DNA of 64,000 nt, from positions 157,980 through 221,979 of the forward strand of contig NZ_ATDL01000018.1 in assembly GCF_000416985.1 (NCBI RefSeq), in the 5' to 3' direction. The notes under the pieces are model-generated. The model saw only the letters and a list, made by a program, of their open reading frames with translations. It was not told the origin of the DNA and made no database searches. The stretch is from Sphingobacterium paucimobilis HER1398 (GTDB lineage: Bacteria; Bacteroidota; Bacteroidia; Sphingobacteriales; Sphingobacteriaceae). This document shows, piece after piece, positions 1 to 10,100 of the stretch. Numbering within the stretch: the stretch's first letter is position 1; the number at the start of each line of letters is the position of its first letter. A program made the translations under genes and the position numbers.

Positions 1-408
1 TACGTTTCTTTAGGCAGCTTTGACACGCACGTCAGACAACTTTCTAGGCAAACAGAACTATTCAAAGAACTTAATTCAGGTCTAAAAGTATTTACGGATG
101 ATTTGAAAAAAGCAAACCGATTCAATGATGTCATGATCATGACATTCTCCGAATTTGGCAGACGTGTAGCTCAAAATGGCAGTGCTGGAACAGATCACGG
201 TACAGCAAACAATATGTTTTTTATAAGTGGCGCATTACGCCAAAAGGGCATCATTAACGAATTACCAGATCTATCCAATCTAAGCAATGGAGATCTAACC
301 CATACCGTAGATTTTAAGAATATATACGCTACTATCCTCGACAAATGGCTAGACAGCAGTGTACCTGCTATCCTAGGGAAAGACTTCAAAACCTTGGGCT
401 TTATTTAG
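1..408 (+). CDS. DUF1501 family protein, C-terminal part (cut by window edge)
   Basis: The frame is open from the first base, so the N-terminus lies outside the window and only the last 135 codons are visible. They carry the C-terminal signatures of the DUF1501 family (alkaline-phosphatase-like fold, sometimes labelled sulfatase-like): GSFDTH near the start, then MTFSEFGRRV and GTDHGTA, and a closing DFKNIYATILDKWL block. In Bacteroidota such genes usually follow a DUF1800 gene, which would lie upstream and is not seen here. Members are generally exported; their substrate is unknown. A strong hairpin follows the stop and separates the gene from the convergent aspA. The family call is firm, the function is not known. 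Confidence 0.85.
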   Translation, partial: YVSLGSFDTHVRQLSRQTELFKELNSGLKVFTDDLKKANRFNDVMIMTFSEFGRRVAQNGSAGTDHGTANNMFFISGALRQKGIINELPDLSNLSNGDLTHTVDFKNIYATILDKWLDSSVPAILGKDFKTLGFI

Positions 409-434
409 GTCTAACGCCATATTTCGTTAAAACA

Positions 435-475
435 TTCCCCGGGTCTATAGTCGAGAATAGGACAAACCCGGGGAA
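435..475. terminator. Bidirectional terminator between DUF1501 gene and aspA
   Basis: A perfect 10-bp inverted repeat (TTCCCCGGGT at 435-444 pairing with ACCCGGGGAA at 466-475) with a 21-nt loop lies between two convergent genes. No long U-run follows directly, but its position suits shared transcription termination. Confidence 0.65.
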
Positions 476-487
476 GTCTATGTTTTA

Positions 488-1897
488 TTATTGTGCAATA
501 AATTTAGGATGGATCAAGTTCTCTACAGAATAGATCTCGTCCCATTTCATCTGGTCGATCAGCTTTCGCTCGATCACCACGATTTCGTATATGGATTTAC
601 CAGTCGCCAATGCCTCTTTTGCGATGGAGGAGCATTCTTCATAGCCAAGAATCGGGTTCAGCTGAGTTACAATACCTATGCTTTGCATCACCATATTTTT
701 ACTATGTTCAGCATTGGCCGTAATACCTACAACGCATTTTTCTCGAAGCGTATCGCAGGCTTTTGTCAAGTATTGTAGAGAAGTGAAAAGTGCCATTCCC
801 ATCACAGGCTCCATAACATTAAGTTGTAACTGCCCTGCCTCAGCCGCCATAGTCACCGTCACATCAGCCCCCATTACATAAAAGCAGGTCTGATTCATCA
901 ACTCAGGTATCACTGGATTAACTTTACCAGGCATAATCGATGATCCGGGCTGCATAGCAGGCAGATTGATTTCGCTGAGACCGCAGCGTGGACCACTACT
1001 CAACAACCGCAAATCGTTACAGATTTTACTCAGCTTTATTGCACTCTGCTTCAAAGTTCCACTCAGCTGTACCAGTGCACTGGTGTCATACGTGGCCTCG
1101 ATAAGATCAGCAGCCAAAGTTACGGGTACCCCACTGATAGAAGCCAGGTATTTAACACATAGTTCTGCATACCCTTCAGGTGCGTTGACCCCTGTACCGA
1201 TAGCAGTAGCCCCCATATTCACTTCGGTCATCATTTGAACGGCAGATTGCACATTCAATACATCCTTACCCAGCGCAGTAGCAAATGCGTTAAACTCCTC
1301 CCCCAATGTCATCGGTACCGCATCTTGTAATTGCGTACGTCCCATCTTCAGCACCCCTTCAAATTCCTTTCCTTTCGTATGGAATGCCTTCTGCAGTTCT
1401 TCCAAGGCTGTTATAAAGGAAGCCGATTTAAGATAAAGTGCTATTCGAAAAGCGGATGGATACGCATCATTGGTGCTTTGAGACAAATTGACGTCATTGT
1501 TCGGGTGTAGGTATTTATATTCCCCTTTTTGATAGCCCAGATATTCCAGTCCCAAGTTGGCTATAACCTCATTCGCATTCATATTCGTAGAAGTCCCTGC
1601 ACCTCCTTGGATCAGATCACTTACAAATTGGTCTGTAAATTCACCAGCGATTAGACGGTCACAAGCGTATGCAATTGCGTCCGCCTTTTTTGCATCAAGC
1701 ACGCCCAGATCCCTATTAGCCCATGCTGCCGCTTTCTTAACATGACCAAAAGCCTTAATAAAAAGGGGTTCACTACCGATAGATATACCTGTAATGTCAA
1801 AATTCTCTTTGGCACGCATCGTCTGTACGCCATAATAACAGTCGTTACTGATTTCTTTTTCACCTAAGAAATCGTGTTCGATTCTAAAAGTTGTCAT
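488..1897 (-). CDS. aspA: Aspartate ammonia-lyase (aspartase)
   Basis: Predicted to convert L-aspartate reversibly to fumarate and ammonia in the cytoplasm, linking amino-acid nitrogen to the TCA cycle. The 469-residue length is typical of the family. Visible signatures are the N-terminal ERDFLG-like start (IEHDFLGEKEI), the substrate-binding GGAGTSTNMNANEV block near residue 100, the SQSTNDAYPS block near 140, and the fumarase/aspartase superfamily signature GSSIMPGKVNP near residue 320, which contains the catalytic serine loop. The GTSTNMNANEV and SSIMPGKVNP versions are shared with fumarase class II, but the overall length and N-terminus favour aspartase. It is a stand-alone gene, convergent with the DUF1501 gene and separated from it by a hairpin. 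Confidence 0.9.
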   Translation of the reverse strand: MTTFRIEHDFLGEKEISNDCYYGVQTMRAKENFDITGISIGSEPLFIKAFGHVKKAAAWANRDLGVLDAKKADAIAYACDRLIAGEFTDQFVSDLIQGGAGTSTNMNANEVIANLGLEYLGYQKGEYKYLHPNNDVNLSQSTNDAYPSAFRIALYLKSASFITALEELQKAFHTKGKEFEGVLKMGRTQLQDAVPMTLGEEFNAFATALGKDVLNVQSAVQMMTEVNMGATAIGTGVNAPEGYAELCVKYLASISGVPVTLAADLIEATYDTSALVQLSGTLKQSAIKLSKICNDLRLLSSGPRCGLSEINLPAMQPGSSIMPGKVNPVIPELMNQTCFYVMGADVTVTMAAEAGQLQLNVMEPVMGMALFTSLQYLTKACDTLREKCVVGITANAEHSKNMVMQSIGIVTQLNPILGYEECSSIAKEALATGKSIYEIVVIERKLIDQMKWDEIYSVENLIHPKFIAQ

Positions 1898-2424
1898 CTT
1901 TATTGTTTGTTTACGTTGATTGTCTTCACTTGTCGATGTTTTAAAGCCAATGCTATCTTTTGTTCACTTGATGCGAATTTGAATGGTGCCAAAGACCACA
2001 AGAAACATTAAGGAAAGCTGCACCCAATACCGTAAAATCCAGCCCACTTGTCGTGACTGGAACAGAAAAATACGATCCCAGGGTAAATTCTTAGCATTAA
2101 TAATCGATTTCTGTCAAATTTAGTAAAACTTCCATCATAACGAAGTCTTATTTTTCCAAAACCATTATCCGCCGTATGCTACACGGCTGCGCGAACAACT
2201 GTTAAGTTTACTGGAATAATACCTAGCCTATGAAAGACACCAAGAGTCTTTCTAAAAAGCTTGATTTTCTCGTCTTTGCGAGGAAGTATGACGACCGCCG
2301 AAGGCAGATGCGCAGTAAACCAATCTGTGTTTTAAATAAGTTAGATTGCCACACCATCGTTCCTCAGGTTCGCAATGACGACGATTTGTTGCTTTTTAGA
2401 CAGAGTCTTTTGTAAACACGCAGA
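1898..2424. other. Intergenic region upstream of aspA
   Basis: This 527-bp gap lies between the divergent end of aspA and the stop of tatA. The left part should hold the aspA promoter, but I see no clear TTTG-N19-TAnnTTTG match. The right part (2271-2380) holds a dispersed inverted-repeat element listed separately. A 61-codon frame at 2230-2415 lies inside that element and does not look protein-like. Confidence 0.5.
2271..2380. repeat. Dispersed intergenic element with CGTC..TTGCGAGGAA / TTCCTC..CGCAATGACG ends
   Basis: The ends are imperfect inverted repeats: CGTCTTTGCGAGGAA at 2271-2285 versus TTCCTC...TTCGCAATGACG at 2360-2380, with inner CCAATCT and AGATTGCC half-sites near 2320 and 2343. 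The same words (CGTCATTGCG, GAAGCAATCT) recur near 36,800, 61,863 and 63,150. This is the general form of the REP-like elements scattered through Bacteroidota intergenic DNA. Function unknown. Confidence 0.6.
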
Positions 2425-2628
2425 TCAATCCTCCTTTTCTTCAGGGCTCATCTGCTTCTTTATCTCTTCTTTCACCCCGTCCTGTGCACTTTTAAACTCT
2501 CTGATCCCTTGTCCCAATCCACGAGCCAGCTCGGGCAGTTTTTTACCCCCAAACAGAAATAAAGTCACGACAAGGATAAGCATGACCTCGCTGCCACCCA
2601 AATTAAACACACCACATAAAAAGCCCAT
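2425..2628 (-). CDS. tatA: Twin-arginine translocase subunit TatA/TatE
   Basis: TatA forms the pore-building component of the Tat pathway, which exports folded proteins across the inner membrane with TatC. The 67-residue product has one N-terminal membrane segment (about residues 10-27, ending FLFGGKKLPELARGLGQ) followed by the amphipathic helix and a charged tail rich in K and E. The FGxKKLPELARxLG motif is the hallmark of TatA/TatE. No tatC is visible nearby, so the gene is an orphan or tatC lies elsewhere. A second in-frame ATG within the hydrophobic segment would remove part of the membrane helix, so the upstream ATG is preferred. Confidence 0.9.
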   Translation of the reverse strand: MGFLCGVFNLGGSEVMLILVVTLFLFGGKKLPELARGLGQGIREFKSAQDGVKEEIKKQMSPEEKED

Positions 2629-2762
2629 ATTCTTTTATTTTTTAAGTTTTCCGATGTAAATATAGACTACGTATCAATGTGTTAATACTTTATTAAAAAA
2701 ATCTAATGTAGTCTAAGAATTAGATTAGAAACCAGACCCCGATTCCTCCGCTGTCAATTTTC

Positions 2763-2847
2763 ACCGAAACAATCTCCGATTTTACCGAAAAATAAAATTC
2801 ATTGGTCGAAAGTCAATTTCCCAGGAACCTATCTGTGCTTACTTTTG
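2763..2847 (+). promoter_or_regulatory. Promoter with three 21-bp-phased CGAAA motifs (NTF2-like gene 1)
   Basis: ACCGAAA starts at 2763 and 2784 and GTCGAAA at 2805, exactly 21 bp apart each time. The last copy ends 5 bp before TTTC at 2817-2820, which is 19 bp upstream of TACTTTTG at 2840-2847. That box is a full match to the Bacteroidota -7 consensus TAnnTTTG. The same arrangement recurs at 35,716-35,800 before the paralogous gene. Direct repeats spaced about 21 bp are typical of LytTR-family activator sites; that assignment is inference. Confidence 0.75.
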
Positions 2848-2906
2848 AATCAACAAATACGACAAGCGTTTATTCAAAAAATAACAACAACTAGAAAGAA
2901 ATTAAC

Positions 2907-3332
2907 ATGAAAACAACAATCGCAACAATCGCAACCCTTTTTACCTTAGCATTTGGATTCCATGCATCAGCCAAAGAAACAGCCAACCCGCTTAAGAAAT
3001 TAGACAGCAAGGCTATTGCTTTGACCTACCTTCAGACCATATCTACGGGCAATGTCCTATACAACAAGCACCTCTATACCAACGATTTTGAATATCGCAA
3101 CAGCTCCAATGACCAGGTATCCAACAAGACACAGTATCTGCGCTTTTTAAAGGAGAATAAAGGATTACAATATGACTGCAAAACCAGTTATGAAATACTG
3201 GACGAAGCAGGCAACACAGCTGTAGGCAAAGCAACCATGACATTCAAGAATTTCACGCGCATCGACTACATTACAATGCTACAGACAGCGGATGGATGGA
3301 AAGTCAGTAAAGTAGTAACCACCTACCCTTAA
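2907..3332 (+). CDS. Small exported NTF2-like (SnoaL/lumazine-binding-like) protein, copy 1
   Basis: The 141-residue product has a signal peptide (about 1-22, ending ASA) and then a compact domain resembling the NTF2-like superfamily used by putative lumazine-binding or SnoaL-type proteins: a helix with DSKAIALTYLQTIST, a FEY strand and the closing DGWKVSKVVTTYP strand, common in this family. No catalytic residues are recognisable. A paralogue with roughly two thirds identical residues lies at 35,898-36,323. Both have the same promoter layout upstream and a GCCC...GGGC terminator downstream, so the whole transcription unit was duplicated. It is a single-gene unit, probably controlled by the phased motifs at 2763-2811. 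Function unknown; the fold assignment is by pattern only. Confidence 0.8.
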   Translation: MKTTIATIATLFTLAFGFHASAKETANPLKKLDSKAIALTYLQTISTGNVLYNKHLYTNDFEYRNSSNDQVSNKTQYLRFLKENKGLQYDCKTSYEILDEAGNTAVGKATMTFKNFTRIDYITMLQTADGWKVSKVVTTYP

Positions 3333-3368
3333 TCGAAAATTGATTTTTACTATAGTTTTTATGTTTAG

Positions 3369-3391
3369 GCCCACAGTAATGTGGGCTTTTT
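3369..3391 (+). terminator. Rho-independent terminator of NTF2-like gene 1
   Basis: GCCCAC at 3369-3374 pairs with GTGGGC at 3381-3386 and is followed by five T residues. A matching hairpin follows the paralogous gene at 36,423. Confidence 0.8.
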
Positions 3392-3400
3392 CATTCATAA

Positions 3401-3431
3401 AAAAACCGTAGGCGACACACCTACGGTTTTT
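3401..3431. terminator. Bidirectional terminator at the end of SusCD locus 1
   Basis: AAAAACCGTAG at 3401-3411 pairs with CTACGGTTTTT at 3421-3431, giving U-runs on both strands. It lies 25 bp downstream of the last gene of the minus-strand operon. Confidence 0.8.
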
Positions 3432-3455
3432 CAACATATTATTGTCCTGCAGCAA

Positions 3456-4610
3456 CTACAGGATAGAACTCAAAAACTTCGACAGTTCCTCACCACGTAG
3501 ATTCTTAGCTATTATCTTTCCATTCGGATCAATCAGAAAGTTAGTTGGAATAGCCTGTACCATATACAATAGTCGCGGACTCTCCTCTCCCTTCTTATTG
3601 TCCAACACATGGACAAACGGCATACTATCTTCCTTCAAAGCTTTCTCCCAAGCAGGTCTGTTCGAGTCAATAGATACTGCGAAAACCTCAAATTTTTTGT
3701 CTTTAAACTGATCGTAAGCAGCCTTCACGTGCGGCATCTCTCTTCGACAGGGGCCACACCAGGAAGCCCAAAAATCCAAGAGTACATATTTACCCTTGAA
3801 TGCTTCCAAAGTCACCGTCTTACCATCTAACTGAGCGAGCTCAAAATTAGGTGCTACCTGTCCTACATCCGTCTGATTATAGCGCTTCAGATGCGTTTGA
3901 AAATTCTGCAGGTAATAGCTTTCCTTTCTGACTTCATCGCTAAAGAGTGACAGGAACGCCGTCAATCCCTCTTTATTCGATTCAGGAGGGCAATATTGCG
4001 AAGCCAATGTGGCCCAGGTCAACGAATTTCTATTGGCCGCTACCTTTTGCATAATTTCTTCGCGCTGCAACCCGTAACATGAATCCAATATGCGTCCTTC
4101 CTCTTTCAATACCTTCATGTTTTCTTCTGTCTGCGATACCGTATTGTAAGCGTGGAAGGCATCGTTATACCGTTTTCCGGCAGCTTCAATCGCCTCGTTT
4201 GTCACAAGACTTTTCTGACTGTTGTCGAAATCATCCATGCCCTTCGAGCCGCTGATCTTTTCGTCTCGCAAACTCCCATCGGCGATAACCGCATGGATTT
4301 GGATCGGATCCTCCCCAGCGATAAAAGAAATAGCAGGACGTTTCATAGATGGTCCCAGATCTCCCAAAGACGGTACATGCAGGGTATAGAAGCGCTGATC
4401 GCTAACATTGATGTTCGCGTCGAACGAAAAACTATCCTGCACAGCAGCAACCTTTGCCACCTCTCCTTTGACAGGATCTATAAATCTGACCTCTTGATTT
4501 CCCAGACCATCGATTCGCCCGCTTATCGTGACCGACTTTTCCTGTGCTTGCACAAAAGAAAATCCACAGAGTACGGCGAGACCGCTTAAAATAATCTTTC
4601 TACTGTTCAT
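3456..4610 (-). CDS. TlpA-like thiol-disulfide protein with DUF4369-type N-terminus
   Basis: Predicted exported thioredoxin-fold protein (384 residues). A signal peptide (1-22, ending VQAQ) is followed by a beta-rich DUF4369-like domain (about 25-130), a helical linker, and a C-terminal TlpA/AhpC-TSA redoxin domain from about residue 240 with the active-site WCGPC at 284-288 and the cis-proline IPTNF loop near residue 355. Such proteins reduce or shuffle disulfides in the periplasm. The gene is the last of SusCD locus 1 and overlaps the preceding TlpA-like gene by 11 bp, which implies translational coupling. Two TlpA proteins in series downstream of SusD is a recurrent Bacteroidota arrangement whose purpose is unclear. 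Confidence 0.88.
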   Translation of the reverse strand: MNSRKIILSGLAVLCGFSFVQAQEKSVTISGRIDGLGNQEVRFIDPVKGEVAKVAAVQDSFSFDANINVSDQRFYTLHVPSLGDLGPSMKRPAISFIAGEDPIQIHAVIADGSLRDEKISGSKGMDDFDNSQKSLVTNEAIEAAGKRYNDAFHAYNTVSQTEENMKVLKEEGRILDSCYGLQREEIMQKVAANRNSLTWATLASQYCPPESNKEGLTAFLSLFSDEVRKESYYLQNFQTHLKRYNQTDVGQVAPNFELAQLDGKTVTLEAFKGKYVLLDFWASWCGPCRREMPHVKAAYDQFKDKKFEVFAVSIDSNRPAWEKALKEDSMPFVHVLDNKKGEESPRLLYMVQAIPTNFLIDPNGKIIAKNLRGEELSKFLSSIL

Positions 4611-5697
4611 ATCGTGTTTTTAAATACGTAAGTAATTCTTCGTGATCTATATTCTGATGGATGACCTTTCCATTTTCGTCAATCAGAAATAAAGTAGGCA
4701 GCTGCGTTACCGAGTAAGCTTTAGCAATAGAACTTCCCTTGATACCCACGAGATCGGACACCTGCATCCAAGGAATCCCATCTTTCTTAATAGCATCCTT
4801 CCAGAGATTCTCCTTATCGTCCATCGATATCGATACAATCTCAAATCCCTGGGATCTATATTTCTCATAGGTTGGTACGAGCTTCCGGTTTGCTACACGA
4901 CATGGAGCACACCAGGAGGCCCAAAAATCCACCAATACCACATTGCCTTTTAGACTAGCAAGGTCAAATGGTTTTCCATCCACTGTTTTTGTCTTAACGG
5001 CAGGAGCCTGCTGTCCGACTAAATATTCAGACTTTTTCTGTTCGTAGTACTTGTCCAATTCCTGATAAACATACGAATAGCTCAGGCTTGGGTCGAACAA
5101 GCGCTTCATACGGTCCAGTTTGAGGTAGTTCAAAACCGCAAAGTAAGGTCTGTTGATATCGATTATAGCCAGTGAACTCGGATAGTTCTCAATATATCGA
5201 TAACGTGTCGAGTCCAATTGCTCGCTCCATTCTTCCATCAGGAGACTCAGCTTTACTTTTCCTTCAGCATCAGCATGCTCATACTTCTGCCCCAACACCA
5301 TCATCGTATCCTGTATTCGCTTGTTTTCAGCCTCGTACCCTTTAGCTATCGCATTCTGAACCCCACCGATCACAGGACTCGGCTTCGCCCAGTCTTCCTC
5401 TATACGGGTATAAAAGGTAGCAGGCTCCAGGTAAAACGACACACTTCGCCGTATACCCTTCACTGCGACACTCGCCGAATAAGCCTTATCCACCGAACCC
5501 ACAAATTCAAACTGATTATCCACGACAGGTACCGAATCCAGCAGCTTCCGGCCGTTTTCCATCTTGTACAGATAGGCCCATGTCAGCGACTTATCCGTGA
5601 CGACCTCTCCTTTAATTTTAAAATCGCCCTGTGCGTAGACCCCGCCGATAGAGCACATAAAGGCAAACAGTAAACTATATAGTAAGTTTTTTCGCAT
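4600..5697 (-). CDS. TlpA-like thiol-disulfide protein with DUF4369-type N-terminus
   Basis: Second redoxin of SusCD locus 1, 365 residues from the ATG at 5697. That start gives a clean signal peptide (MRKNLLYSLLFAFMCSIGGVYAQ begins at residue 1); a longer frame upstream lacks one. The DUF4369-like N-terminal domain spans about 25-125, and the redoxin domain carries WCAPC at 262-266 and the LPTLFLID cis-proline loop near 333. WCAPC instead of the WCGPC of its neighbour may alter redox potential. It lies 66 bp after the SusD stop and overlaps the next gene, so it is cotranscribed with the importer. Role probably periplasmic disulfide reduction; substrate unknown. Confidence 0.88.
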   Translation of the reverse strand: MRKNLLYSLLFAFMCSIGGVYAQGDFKIKGEVVTDKSLTWAYLYKMENGRKLLDSVPVVDNQFEFVGSVDKAYSASVAVKGIRRSVSFYLEPATFYTRIEEDWAKPSPVIGGVQNAIAKGYEAENKRIQDTMMVLGQKYEHADAEGKVKLSLLMEEWSEQLDSTRYRYIENYPSSLAIIDINRPYFAVLNYLKLDRMKRLFDPSLSYSYVYQELDKYYEQKKSEYLVGQQAPAVKTKTVDGKPFDLASLKGNVVLVDFWASWCAPCRVANRKLVPTYEKYRSQGFEIVSISMDDKENLWKDAIKKDGIPWMQVSDLVGIKGSSIAKAYSVTQLPTLFLIDENGKVIHQNIDHEELLTYLKTRYEQ

Positions 5698-5763
5698 ATA
5701 AATTGTGTGTAAAAAACAACATAGAGGAGGCAACAAATCCTCCTCCACGAGTATGGTATAATA

Positions 5764-7137
5764 TTACCTTGGGTTAGGCAGAATATTAGGATTAAGCAGC
5801 ATTACCTTAGCTGGAATCTGACTTACGAAATTCGGAGAACCTTTTTCCAGTTTAAACTCCTGATAGGTATTTGCTCGTGTATACGTCTTCGCAAACATTG
5901 GATCTTTATCCAAACGTTTCATATCATACCAACGTAGACCTTTACCGAACAACTCAATCCTGCGCTCGTTGATCACCAATTTCAGCGCTTCATCTTTATT
6001 GGCAGCAGCCAGATCTTTATAATCTGAAGGTGCAAAGCGTTTCTTACGCAATGTATTCAACTGTGCCAGGGCCTGGTCCACACGACCTGCACGCGCATGA
6101 TCTTCTGCGACAATCAGCATCATCTCAGGAACGGCGATATTGTAGTTAATGTCTGCAGTAATATAAATTGGATAAAGCTCTTCAACAGGAGTTCCGTCTC
6201 GGTAGGTAGGACTCCAACCAAACTTCAATCTCAAATCCTTTGCATCGATTACCTCAAGCAAATCTGGCGATATGTGCGAATTGGTTAATATTGAAGTAAA
6301 TGAAGACGCAAAATAAGATAACATTTCTGGATGTTCATATAGCCTTGGTACTACCTTCCATCCTAGTGCAGGTTTAGTTGGATCCTTAAAAGTCAATGTA
6401 TTGTAATCAAATAGCGTCGTATTATATTTTAATGCTTCTGTTGCATTCGCAGCTGCCTTCTCATAGTTGCCCATATTAAGATACAATCTTGCCAAAATCC
6501 CGTAGGCACCTGCCTTGTTATTTCGGTACACATTCTTCCCCACCTCTGGCAACAAAGGCAGTGCCTCTGTCAAATCTGACAAAATTAAATCATAAACTTC
6601 TTTCACAGATACACGCTTCGGTTTTGCTTCCAAATCAGGCGCTGTTATCAATGGCACCCCTAGATCTGTATCAGCCGTTGTCGCGTCATAGTAAGGCGCA
6701 TACAGCAATATTAGATTCAGATAGGCGTACGCCCGATTGCATAAGGCATTTCCTTTTACGATGTTTTTACGTTCTGTAGTACCATCAGGTATATTGTCCA
6801 AGGCTTGCAAAATAATATTTGCATTATAGATATTATTATAATTGCCATCCCAAGCTCCGTCGGATTCGGTATCTAGATAATATTCTGGTGCCCAAATATA
6901 AGTTTTAGAAAAAGAACTACTCATTGCAGCACGAACCGAAGCATCAGGTACAAAAACACCATCTGACATTCGTTCCAAATACCCGTTACCGTTACTTTTA
7001 TAGGAAGGGTTTGAGGATAACTCCTCGTAATCCTGCATCATCTTGGGCATAAACAATCCTTTAGGCCGAATTTCCAAATAGTCTTGGCAACTGGAAAAAG
7101 ATGTTGCTAATAATATGGCGAAAAATATTTTTTTCAT
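5764..7137 (-). CDS. RagB/SusD family nutrient-uptake lipoprotein
   Basis: Outer-membrane lipoprotein that caps the SusC barrel and binds the nutrient. The 457-residue product starts with a lipoprotein signal (SSCQ lipobox, lipidated Cys about residue 17), followed by the conserved DYLEIRPKG motif typical of SusD N-termini, tetratricopeptide-like helices (GKALCNRAYAYLNL-type segment, near 130), and the C-terminal ERRIELFGKGLRWYDMKR motif near 390 that marks this family. The gene is 10 bp downstream of its SusC partner. The substrate cannot be told; there are no glycoside hydrolases in the operon. Two TlpA-like proteins follow. Confidence 0.93.
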   Translation of the reverse strand: MKKIFFAILLATSFSSCQDYLEIRPKGLFMPKMMQDYEELSSNPSYKSNGNGYLERMSDGVFVPDASVRAAMSSSFSKTYIWAPEYYLDTESDGAWDGNYNNIYNANIILQALDNIPDGTTERKNIVKGNALCNRAYAYLNLILLYAPYYDATTADTDLGVPLITAPDLEAKPKRVSVKEVYDLILSDLTEALPLLPEVGKNVYRNNKAGAYGILARLYLNMGNYEKAAANATEALKYNTTLFDYNTLTFKDPTKPALGWKVVPRLYEHPEMLSYFASSFTSILTNSHISPDLLEVIDAKDLRLKFGWSPTYRDGTPVEELYPIYITADINYNIAVPEMMLIVAEDHARAGRVDQALAQLNTLRKKRFAPSDYKDLAAANKDEALKLVINERRIELFGKGLRWYDMKRLDKDPMFAKTYTRANTYQEFKLEKGSPNFVSQIPAKVMLLNPNILPNPR

Positions 7138-7147
7138 TTCAATCTAA

Positions 7148-10100
7148 TTAAAGGGTAAAGTTCAATCCAAAGGTTACCACCTTCGGTTGTGGCAATTGAT
7201 AAGTAGCTCCAGATACGGCTTCGGGATCGATACCTGACTTATTGGCCTTCCAGAGATATACATTGTTAATCTGCGCTACAGCGCGGATGCTTTTAAAAGG
7301 CAATTGTCGTAATATCTTGCGGTCCGAAACTGTATAACCCAGTTGTATTTCACGGATCCGTAGGAAAGAAGCGTCAAAAACTGAATTGCTTGACAATGTC
7401 GCCAAACGCATAATACTTTGCCCATATTCATCAAAATCATCCTGCGATACCAACGCTGGGATATCAGTCTTTTGCTCATCCCCAGCCTGCTTCCATCGAT
7501 TCGCTATTTTATTATTGTAGGCACTATTTGTAGCATAGCCATCCATACTAGGCATTTCCATACGCGCTTTTTGCCCTGCATTAAATACAGTAAAGATTGA
7601 TAGGTTGAACCCTTTATACATAAATTCATTGTTCCATGAACCACTATAAAGCGGACGACTCGTTCCGTTGAGTTCCAAAGAAGCTAAGACAGGTTCTAAC
7701 ACCTTATCACCATTTTCATCATACGTCTGGGGTCTCCCCTGTTCATCCAATCCAGCCCATCTATAGCTCCATAATGACTCTCGCTCATAACCTTCCAGAT
7801 AAGGCACCACATTGCGCGGTCTATTAATTACCGGATTCGTATCTGTAATTCTATTGTATAGGACGTTACTTTTATTATAAGCAAAATTGACACGGGTATC
7901 CCAACTAAACTCTTTATTACGAATAATACCAGCTGTCAAGCCTAGCTCGAGCCCTTTGTTGGACAATTCGGCTGCATTGATAGAAGCATTCGTTAATCCC
8001 ACTGTTGGATCCAATGTTTGACTGCCCAGTAAGTCATAGCTATATTTATCGTAATAGTCCAAAGACAACGTAAATCTATTATGCAACACCCCTACATCAA
8101 CACCTGCATTAACTGTTCTTGTACTTTCCCATCTTAATTTATCATTAGGAGGTGTTTGTAAGCGTGCGACAAAACTGTCAGCAATAGTATTAAAGAAACG
8201 AGTAGCGGTAAGGTAAGTTGTTGTTTGTCCATCACGATCAAAATTACCCGTAACACCGACAGTTGTTCGAAAACTCAATTCTGAGATAAAATCAGTATTA
8301 AAGAATGCTTCATTATGTGCCAACCACTTTCCACCAACACTCCACAATGGCGTCTTTCTCAACTTAGGATCAGCACCGAATAGGTTGGAGTAGTCATTCC
8401 TAAAACTTCCAGATATAGTATACCGTCGATCATAAGTATAGGCTAGCGTCGAATAAAACGAGTACTCCCTGTTTTCTTTGAATCTCATCTGGTTATAAGA
8501 AGAAGCATAATACGATTGTAGCTTATTTTCCCAATCTCTGATTCCCTTAGCCAGCACTTTAGCATCGATGTCCTGTGAACTATTCAATTCATCATTATAC
8601 CCCAATAATCGCTGTTGCGTGTCATCGGTAATATATTTACTGATATCAAAACCAACTAGTACATTGATGTAATGTTTATCTAGTAGAGTCTTTTGATAAT
8701 TAGCTTGATTTCTCGATGCTATTCGTCTACTGCTACTATTGGTAACATCCAAAACGTCACCTATGGGAATCATTTTTTCATACTTCTTTGTAGTAGCATC
8801 ATAGGTTGTAAACCGATTAATAAGATTACGAGTAAAAAGACTTTGCTCATCATTAAGATTACGTTGCCTTCCTCCCAAACGCTCATACACAAAGTCATTA
8901 GACACCGTCAATCCATCGATGATTTTCCAATCTAATCCGAAGATACTGCGGACACCAAAACCTGAAGTCCGGTTGTTGGCAAGATTAGTCTCCTGAACTA
9001 GGTTCATCCCGTAGTCCAAATATCCCAATCCCAATAAACGATCGTTCTCTATTTTGTTATAACCGAAGTAATTATTCACTAAGTTTCCATTCTCATCCTT
9101 TAGCATCTGATAAGGTTGCAGCTTTCTAATTTCTTCCATCAATGAGCTATATCCTTGATTACCCCAACCATACTCCATCGCGATATTACTACGCAGACTA
9201 ACAAAATCGGCAAGCTTATAGGTCATCCGATTCGTCAAGACCATATTCTTATCCTGTGTTCCTCTAGTACCTGCAACACTATAGTCAAAATTGGCTCCGG
9301 TATAGTAACTAAAGCGATCCGATCCTCCAGAAATAGAAAGGAAGTGCTTTTGATTAACTGCATTCCTTAACAACAGATCGTCAACCTGTGACTGATTATC
9401 CATTTCTGCCAATAATCCCAACTGTCGATCTCGTTCTGCAAGGTCGATCTCGTTGCGATCATACGCATTAATAATACCTATAGATTGAGAATACCCAGCA
9501 GAAGTACCTCTAAAGCGACTTGAATTGATATAACCTTTATCATACTGTTCCTTTTCATAATCGATAACCTGAGCTGCATTCGCACGTTGCAACGCGGAAT
9601 AATCAGGACGCATCTGTACACGTAAATTTCCAGCGTACTGAATAACTGGGCCACCTATTTTTCCTTTCTTTGTGGTAATAACAATAACCCCATTGGAAGC
9701 CTGCGATCCCCAGATAGCTGCTGCTGCTGCGTCTTTCAATACCCTAATATCTGTTATTTCGTTTACATCAGGCATAATTGTTGCAGGAAAGCCATCTACA
9801 ACCATTAATGGAGCTGTACCCGCTCGTAAGGAACTTCCTCCTCTTACTCGCATATCTGCTTTTCCATCAGGCGTCGTATAACTATTTAGTCCTGGTACCG
9901 AATTTTCTAAAATATTGTCCAAGGAACTGTTGTTTCGACGCTCAATTTCCTCTTCTTTCACCCCAGCGCTAGCCCCTGTCGTATTCTCTCTAGATATACT
10001 CTGATATCCCGTGTAGACAATATCCACATCCTCGATCTGGGTCTCCGCAACACGCAACTGTACCAATACGGGCTGATTAGCCGCTTCGACCACATAGTCC

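Noticed and set aside
2230..2415. Small plus-strand frame between aspA and tatA
   Set aside because: It lies inside the inverted-repeat element at 2271-2380 and its peptide shows no family pattern.
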